64,000 nt of DNA, taken from Pseudomonas sp. B21-040. GTDB taxonomy: Bacteria; Pseudomonadota; Gammaproteobacteria; Pseudomonadales; Pseudomonadaceae. The translations under genes and the position numbers were made by a program. The stretch's first letter is position 1. The number at the start of each line of letters is the position of its first letter. Shown here piece after piece: positions 59,022 to 64,000 of the stretch. The DNA lies in contig NZ_CP087176.1 in NCBI RefSeq assembly GCF_024748695.1, forward strand, positions 675,501 to 739,500, in the 5' to 3' direction. The notes below the pieces were generated by a model. It made no database searches. It was not told where the DNA came from and worked only from the letters and a program-made list of their open reading frames with translations.

Positions 59022-59462
59022 ATGTGGACTTCAGCGCAATATCGCCGGGTGGTGCAAGGCAGTGCCTGGTATGACTTGATCGTGACGGCGGCGTTTGCCA
59101 CGCCGTGGAGTTTTGCGGCGTTGCACGGGGTGCTGACGAGTGTGAGCCAGGCGTTGGATTTGCCCGGCGAGCTGCCAGCGTTTGAACCGATGCACATGTT
59201 GATGGCGAATCTGTTGGGGTCGATTGTGTGCGTGTGGGCAGTGCTGCGGATTCGTGATCCGCAGCAGGTGTTTGGGCGGTATGACGCGGTCGGAAGATTC
59301 CTGTTTTCGGCCTGGCAGCTGTATGCCTTGCTCCATGGCGCGAGTTCGTTGTTGGTGATCTTCCTGATCTTTGAATTGGCGTGGGGCGTGATTCAGGTGT
59401 TGCCTGTCCGGACGCCATCGCGGGCAAGCCCGCTCCCACAGGATTTGCGCCAGGCGCATTAA
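59022..59462 (+). CDS. Small membrane protein under MerR-type control
   Basis: 146 aa. GGAG at 59010-59013 is well spaced for the ATG at 59022; an ATG six bases earlier is too close. About four hydrophobic helices (YDLIVTAAFATPWSFAALHGV; MLMANLLGSIVCVWAVLRI; FLFSAWQLYALLHGASSLLVIFLIFELAWGVIQVL). Family not recognised. The last 17 residues (RTPSRASPLPQDLRQAH) are encoded by a family C REP, so the natural C-terminus has been replaced or extended by the repeat. Confidence 0.75.
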   Translation: MWTSAQYRRVVQGSAWYDLIVTAAFATPWSFAALHGVLTSVSQALDLPGELPAFEPMHMLMANLLGSIVCVWAVLRIRDPQQVFGRYDAVGRFLFSAWQLYALLHGASSLLVIFLIFELAWGVIQVLPVRTPSRASPLPQDLRQAH

Positions 59463-59537
59463 TTGTGATCAACACGGTCAGGTGGGAGCTGGCTTGGTCC
59501 GGGCGGCGTTCCGACGATGAGGCCCGCGAAGGCACCA

Positions 59538-60464
59538 CTAATGCCCGGCCTGCCACGGCTGCCCCAACGAAACCGGCGCATACAACCGCGTACGCAACGC
59601 ATCCCGCGACAGCAGCACCAACACCACAATCGTCGCGACATACGGCAGCATCGCCAGCAGGCTCGAGGGTATCGCCAGCCCCAATCCCTGCGCCACCAGG
59701 TGCAGGATGCTGGCGAGGCCGAACAGATACGCCCCCAGCAGCAAGCGCCACACCCGCCAACTGGCGAACACCACCAGCGCCAATGCAATCCAGCCGCGTC
59801 CGGCGCTCATGTTCTCCGCCCACATCGGCGTGTATGCCAGGGACAGATACGCCCCGGCCAATCCGGCCATCGCGCCGCCAAACAACACCGCCAGCGTGCG
59901 CACCGCCAACACCGGCAAGCCCATGGCACTCGCTGCATCCGGGCTTTCCCCGACCGCCTGAATGATCAGCCCGACGCGGCTTTTCAAAATCACCCAGGCC
60001 ACCAACGCAAACAGCGCGAACGACAAATACACCAGCAGATCCTGTGCAAACAGCATTCGCCCGATCAGCGGGATTTCACTCAGATAGGGAATCGCCACCG
60101 GTTCAAAACCGCTCAACGGTTTACCGACCCACGCCGCGCCGACAAACGTCGACAGGCCCACGCCGAAAATCGTCAGCGCCAGGCCAGTGGCTACCTGATT
60201 GGCGTTGAACACCAGCGCGACTAACGCAAACAACGACGACAGCAGCATCCCTGCGAACATCGCCAACAGCACACCAAGCCAGAGGTTGCCGCTGTTCAGC
60301 GCAACGATAAAACCGATCACCGCGCCAAACAGCATCATGCCTTCCTGGCCGAGGTTGAGGACGCCGCTTTTCTCGCAAATCAATTCACCCAGCGCCACCA
60401 ACAGCAACGGTGTGCCGCAACGGACCATGGCGTAGAAAATATTGCTCAGCAGATCGATATCCAT
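59538..60464 (-). CDS. Nucleoside-type ABC transporter permease (second)
   Basis: 308 aa, eight to ten helices. The pattern VALGELICEKSGVLNLGQEGMMLFGAVIGF is typical of the YufQ/NupQ permeases of purine nucleoside transporters. The ATG at 60464 (with AGGAG, seven-base spacing) overlaps the previous stop by one base; a GTG three bases upstream is possible. Third gene of the ABC operon. Confidence 0.9.
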   Translation of the reverse strand: MDIDLLSNIFYAMVRCGTPLLLVALGELICEKSGVLNLGQEGMMLFGAVIGFIVALNSGNLWLGVLLAMFAGMLLSSLFALVALVFNANQVATGLALTIFGVGLSTFVGAAWVGKPLSGFEPVAIPYLSEIPLIGRMLFAQDLLVYLSFALFALVAWVILKSRVGLIIQAVGESPDAASAMGLPVLAVRTLAVLFGGAMAGLAGAYLSLAYTPMWAENMSAGRGWIALALVVFASWRVWRLLLGAYLFGLASILHLVAQGLGLAIPSSLLAMLPYVATIVVLVLLSRDALRTRLYAPVSLGQPWQAGH

Positions 60465-61570
60465 CACAGCGCTCCTGCGTGTACGGCGGTGGCGGGTGCG
60501 CGGCGGGCCCAGCGCAGGTTCAAACGTGGCCGATAGAGAATCAGCACATCGCTGGCCAGCAGGAAAAACAACATCATTCCCTGGAACAGTTGGGTGATGG
60601 CTTGTGGCAGGTTCATGCTCATTTGCGCGCTCTCGCCACCGATGTACAGCAACGCCATCAACAGGCTCGAAAACACAATGCCGACAGGATTCAGCCGCCC
60701 GAGAAACGCTACGGTAATCGCCGCATAGCCATAGCCGGGCGAGACCTGCGGCACCAATTGACCGATCGGCCCGGTCACCTCACACACGCCGGCCAACCCC
60801 GCCAAACCGCCGCTGATCAGCAGCACCAGCCAGATCAGCCGTTTCTCGCGAAACCCGACGAACCCCGCCGCGCGCTTGTCCAGCCCCAACACTTTGATCT
60901 GAAAACCGACAAAGCTTTTCTGCAACAACACCCAGACCGCGACCAACGCCAGCAAGGCGAAATACACCCCGGCGTGAACCCGGCCGTCTTCGGTCAGCAA
61001 GGGCAAACGGCTGAAGTCCCCGAACATCGCTGACTGCGGAAAATTGAACCCCTCCGGGTCTTTCAACGGCCCATGCACACAAAACAGCAGCAGGTTCAGG
61101 GCGATGTAATTGAGCATGATGCTGGTGAGGATTTCGTTGGCGTTGAAGCGCGTGCGCAACCAGGCGGTCAGCCCGGCCCAGGCTGCACCGGCCACGGTGC
61201 CGACGAGCAAAATCAGCACCAGTGCCCAGCGACTTTGCAGGTCAATGATGTTCACCGCCAAGGTACTGCCGGCCAATGCGCCGAGCAGTAATTGACCTTC
61301 TGCGCCGATGTTCCAGATGCGTGCCTGATACGCCACGGCCAGACCCAATGCGCACAGCAGAATCGGCAGCGCTTTGACCAGGAGTTCCGATACGCCGTAT
61401 CCATCGCTGATCGGCGCAATCAACAACGTGTGCAAGGTGAGCAGCGGATCGTGGCCCAGCGCGACAAACAGCAATGAGCCACAACCCAGCGTCAGCACCG
61501 CCGCCAACAACGGTGAGCACCAAAGCATCAGGCGCGATTGCTGGCCACGGGGTTCGAGAGAAAGCAGCAT
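60464..61570 (-). CDS. Nucleoside-type ABC transporter permease (first)
   Basis: 368 aa, nine or ten helices. WNIGAEGQLLLGALAGSTLAV and FNANEILTSIMLNYIALNLL are signatures of the YufP/NupP permease. Forms the channel with the next permease. 27 bases from the ATPase gene upstream. Confidence 0.9.
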   Translation of the reverse strand: MLLSLEPRGQQSRLMLWCSPLLAAVLTLGCGSLLFVALGHDPLLTLHTLLIAPISDGYGVSELLVKALPILLCALGLAVAYQARIWNIGAEGQLLLGALAGSTLAVNIIDLQSRWALVLILLVGTVAGAAWAGLTAWLRTRFNANEILTSIMLNYIALNLLLFCVHGPLKDPEGFNFPQSAMFGDFSRLPLLTEDGRVHAGVYFALLALVAVWVLLQKSFVGFQIKVLGLDKRAAGFVGFREKRLIWLVLLISGGLAGLAGVCEVTGPIGQLVPQVSPGYGYAAITVAFLGRLNPVGIVFSSLLMALLYIGGESAQMSMNLPQAITQLFQGMMLFFLLASDVLILYRPRLNLRWARRAPATAVHAGAL

Positions 61571-61597
61571 GGAAAGCTCCGATAAACAGTTAAGCCG

Positions 61598-63163
61598 TTA
61601 AACCGTTGCGGGTTCAGGTGATTGATTGGCATCGAACTGGCCGGCCATCCAGGCGCCGACGTCAATCAGGCGCGTGTCGACAGTGGCTTTGAGCGGCGAC
61701 AGCCGCCCGCTGCACAACGCGCCGAGGCGGTCGCTGATCTGGAACAATTCGTCGAGGTCTTCGGAGATCACCAGAATCGCTGCGCCGGCATCGCGCAAGG
61801 CAATCAGCACGCGGTGAATGGTCGCGGCGGCGCCGACGTCCACGCCCCAGGTCGGGTGTGCGGCGATCAGCAGTTTGGGTTGCTGGAGGATCTCCCGGCC
61901 GAGGATGAATTTCTGCAAGTTGCCACCGGAGAGGCTGCGGGCTGGCGTTTGGGTATCGGGGGTTTTTACGCCAAAGCGCTTGATGATTTCTTCGGCCAAT
62001 GCTTCAACCTTTGCGCGCTGAATCAATCCGTGACTGACCAGCCCTTGTTGAAACGCTGTGAGCAGCGCGTTGTCCGCCAGGCTCAAATCCGGTACCGCGC
62101 CGTGACCCAGGCGTTCAGCCGGAACGAAGGCGAGGCCGAGCTTACGCCGTGCATCAGGCCGCAGGTGGGCGACGGGTTGCCCGCCGAAACTGATCGTCGA
62201 TCCGTCGTTGTGGCTCAGTCGTTCTTCGCCGCTGAGCAGGGCCAGCAATTCATCCTGACCATTACCCGCGACACCGGCGATGCCGACGATTTCACCGCTG
62301 CGCACCTCAAGATCAACGCCTTTGAGCGAGCAGCCGAACGGGTCGGGGTTGGGCCAGGACACGCCGTTAATAGCCAGGAACGCATTGCTGGCCACGACCT
62401 TCGGGTAGTCCGTTATCAACTCTGCCGCTTCACCCACCATCAGCCGCGCCAATTGTTGGTCCGAGCATTCGGCCGGCACGCAATGCCCGGCCACTCGACC
62501 GCCGCGCAACACGGTCGCGCTGTGGCACAGCGCCCGGACTTCACCGAGCTTGTGGCTGATAAACAGAATGCTGCAGCCTTCGGCGGCGAGTCGGCGCAAG
62601 GTGACGAACAATTCCTCGGCCTCTTGCGGGGTCAGCACCGAGGTTGGTTCATCGAGGATCAGCAAGCGGATGTCTTGCATCAGGCAGCGAATGATTTCTA
62701 CCCGTTGCCGCTCGCCAATGGACAGGCTGTGGACAAGTCGCTCCGGCTCCAGCGCCATGCCATAACGTCGGGACACTTCACGAATTTTCGGTTCAAGCTG
62801 TTTCGGTGTGCCACCCGCCCGGCCCATCGCCAGTGCGATGTTCTGCGCCACGCTCAGTGTTTCGAACAGCGAGAAATGCTGGAACACCATGCCGATCCCA
62901 AGACCTCGGGCCTGGGCGGGGTTGCGCATGGTCACGCGTTGCCCTTGCCAGATCATCTCTCCCGAATCGGCTTGGGTGACGCCGTAGATGATCTTCATCA
63001 GCGTACTTTTACCGGCGCCGTTTTCCCCGAGCAGGGCATGGATTTCGCCAGGCGCAATGGTCAGGTCGATAGCGTCGTTGGCCAAGCAGCCGGGGTAGCG
63101 TTTGCTGATGCTGCGCAAGTGCAGGCGCGGCGTTTGATCGGGGATCGGCACGGGGTTGGGCAT
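61598..63163 (-). CDS. Nucleoside-type ABC transporter, double ATP-binding subunit
   Basis: 521 aa with two ABC cassettes. First: GENGAGKST (Walker A), [13 protein letters not shown] (signature), [12 protein letters not shown] (Walker B). Second: degenerate Walker A in [16 protein letters not shown], signature [14 protein letters not shown]. This is the YufO/NupO layout. It pairs with the two permeases downstream and, by class, with BMP-type binding proteins such as that at 53695. Start at 63163 ([16 protein letters not shown]) by conservation; the Shine-Dalgarno is weak. Confidence 0.93.
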   Translation of the reverse strand: MPNPVPIPDQTPRLHLRSISKRYPGCLANDAIDLTIAPGEIHALLGENGAGKSTLMKIIYGVTQADSGEMIWQGQRVTMRNPAQARGLGIGMVFQHFSLFETLSVAQNIALAMGRAGGTPKQLEPKIREVSRRYGMALEPERLVHSLSIGERQRVEIIRCLMQDIRLLILDEPTSVLTPQEAEELFVTLRRLAAEGCSILFISHKLGEVRALCHSATVLRGGRVAGHCVPAECSDQQLARLMVGEAAELITDYPKVVASNAFLAINGVSWPNPDPFGCSLKGVDLEVRSGEIVGIAGVAGNGQDELLALLSGEERLSHNDGSTISFGGQPVAHLRPDARRKLGLAFVPAERLGHGAVPDLSLADNALLTAFQQGLVSHGLIQRAKVEALAEEIIKRFGVKTPDTQTPARSLSGGNLQKFILGREILQQPKLLIAAHPTWGVDVGAAATIHRVLIALRDAGAAILVISEDLDELFQISDRLGALCSGRLSPLKATVDTRLIDVGAWMAGQFDANQSPEPATV

Positions 63164-63695
63164 GACTGACTCGGGTCGACAGGAGTGATGCCTGTGGATA
63201 AAGCAATTTCCTGGCCATTGAGTCAGGAAAGCCGGCAGTCCCTGCAAGCACGGCTCTCAAGGACGAGGCATTGCTATCTCTCGAGGCTAAGTCAGGCACT
63301 ACTTCAGGGCAAACCGATTGATCAGGCCCCGGTTTTGCTCGTCGGCAGTTGGTTAAAAAACGAACAACTGCTCGCAAGCCATGCCAGATATGGGGCGGCG
63401 ACAGCCATGAACGGGTTATCCACAGATTGCTCCACAGCATTTGTGCGCAAGCTCAAAGGACGGGCATAAGCACTGTACGGCTATCTTCTAAAGGTGATAA
63501 ACCGCGCTAACTATTTGTTTTTACGCGAATTTACGGTGAGTGATGGCGAATTGGACGAAAAGTGAACAAAGCCCGCAAACCCGCATGACAGAAGGGTTAC
63601 AGGCACCTGTGCTCAGGTTATCCACAGGCGGGTGCACAGTAGATGTGGGCAAATCTCTAACGTCGACGGAATAAGGATGAACGTTGTTGGTGCGT
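63164..63695. other. Gene-free interval with three DnaA boxes
   Basis: 532 bases between the ABC operon and the yigZ-like gene. Three perfect DnaA boxes: TGTGGATAA at 63193-63201 (reverse), TTATCCACA at 63416-63424 and at 63619-63627. The middle is AT-richer (about 63480-63540). A short open frame within it (63185-63469) has no ribosome site and I do not count it as a gene. The promoter of the ABC operon must be at its left end. Confidence 0.6.
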
Positions 63696-64000
63696 TCAGT
63701 GCTGCAACACAATGCGCCCGCGACTCAAGTCCGCCAGCTGCGATTGCAGAGCACTGATTTGCGCTTTCCCCACTGCCAATTGCAGTTCGACGCCGTTGGC
63801 GGTGAACGTTTCTTCCACCACCAGCCCGCCCAGTTCCGCCACACGAAGTTTCACCAGCGCCAGTTCGCCGAAGGCGCAGGCACAACTGACGGGTACGCGA
63901 CTGATCAGCTCAATCTTCGGCGCGGCTTGCAGACACTTGTTGGCGCCGCCGCCATAGGCCCGGGCGAGGCCGCCGGTGCCCAGTTGAATACCGCCATACC
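63696..64000 (-). CDS. yigZ: YigZ/IMPACT-family protein, 3' part
   Basis: About 101 residues remain; the 5' end lies beyond the window. The start of the visible part, YGGIQLGTGGLARAYGGGA, is the family signature of the IMPACT N-terminal (UPF0029) fold. A C-terminal ferredoxin-like domain (DUF1949 type) follows and the protein ends LSRGRIVLQH. The family links to translation control, without a settled function in bacteria. Confidence 0.88.
   Translation of the reverse strand, partial: YGGIQLGTGGLARAYGGGANKCLQAAPKIELISRVPVSCACAFGELALVKLRVAELGGLVVEETFTANGVELQLAVGKAQISALQSQLADLSRGRIVLQH

Noticed and set aside
61622..63169. 515-codon frame opposite the ABC ATPase gene
   Set aside because: Shadow of a motif-complete ABC protein.
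63185..63469. 94-codon open frame in the DnaA-box interval
   Set aside because: No ribosome site; its sequence crosses a DnaA box and has no recognisable pattern.
63164..63695. Chromosomal origin oriC
   Set aside because: DnaA boxes are present, but dnaA, rpmH, gyrB or other origin genes are absent and box number and spacing are low for a Pseudomonas oriC.

Overview
The window is a chromosomal segment of a Pseudomonas, most likely of the P. fluorescens group. The strongest reason is gene order: from retS to speA (2.4-25.4 kb) it follows the block I know from P. aeruginosa as PA4856 to PA4839 (retS, purD, purH, fis, dusB, DUF3426 protein, prmA, accC, accB, aroQ, dsbD, a chemoreceptor, gcbA, DUF2333 protein, NUDIX, yciH, speA). 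Families of Pseudomonas-type REP/REPIN palindromes are scattered through the intergenic spaces. I saw no rRNA, tRNA, CRISPR array or prophage.

Layout. (1) 0.15-2.4 kb: three tandem paralogous genes of unknown function, AT-richer at the left edge, separated in part by a perfect hairpin; this is the best candidate for an undescribed system. (2) 2.4-25.4 kb: the conserved housekeeping and signalling block: RetS hybrid kinase, purine synthesis (purD, purH), dusB-fis, fatty-acid entry (accB-accC), shikimate (aroQ), thiol reduction (dsbD), chemotaxis, the diguanylate cyclase GcbA, and arginine decarboxylase. (3) 25.6-27.7 kb: an orphan type VI secretion vgrG with a DUF4123 adaptor but no effector gene after it. 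(4) 27.7-32 kb: MATE transporter, small membrane protein, MazG-like protein, CmoM tRNA methyltransferase, two DUF4136 lipoproteins. (5) 32-36.6 kb: a MaoC/FabG/thiolase fatty-acyl module with an AraC regulator. (6) 36.7-41.3 kb: a dCache chemoreceptor, a RIO kinase, and an IS110-family element inserted exactly inside a REP palindrome, with a putative bridge RNA whose guide can be read against the target. (7) 41.4-46.2 kb: an MFS transporter and a copper regulon (copA-cueR, copZ, a small secreted protein) with two readable CueR operators. (8) 46.3-51.5 kb: Bcr/CflA exporter, a 56-aa small protein, an alcohol-dehydrogenase-like oxidoreductase, a monooxygenase-like protein, LysR and ArsR-type regulators. 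(9) 51.5-63.2 kb: a purine-salvage neighbourhood (adenosine deaminase, 2OG-Fe oxygenase, BMP-type binding protein, 8-oxoguanine deaminase-like enzyme, nucleoside-type ABC transporter), interrupted by a Ca2+/H+ antiporter and a MerR/SDR/membrane-protein unit with a readable MerR-type promoter. (10) 63.2-64 kb: a gene-free stretch with three perfect DnaA boxes, then the 3' part of a YigZ-family gene cut by the window end.

Genes that probably work together: the three paralogues at the left edge (translationally coupled B-C); accB-accC; dusB-fis; copA-cueR with copZ; MaoC-FabG with the divergent thiolase; vgrG with its adaptor; and the ABC transporter plus BMP protein with the purine deaminases. 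Function calls rest on motifs read by eye; no database search was run.
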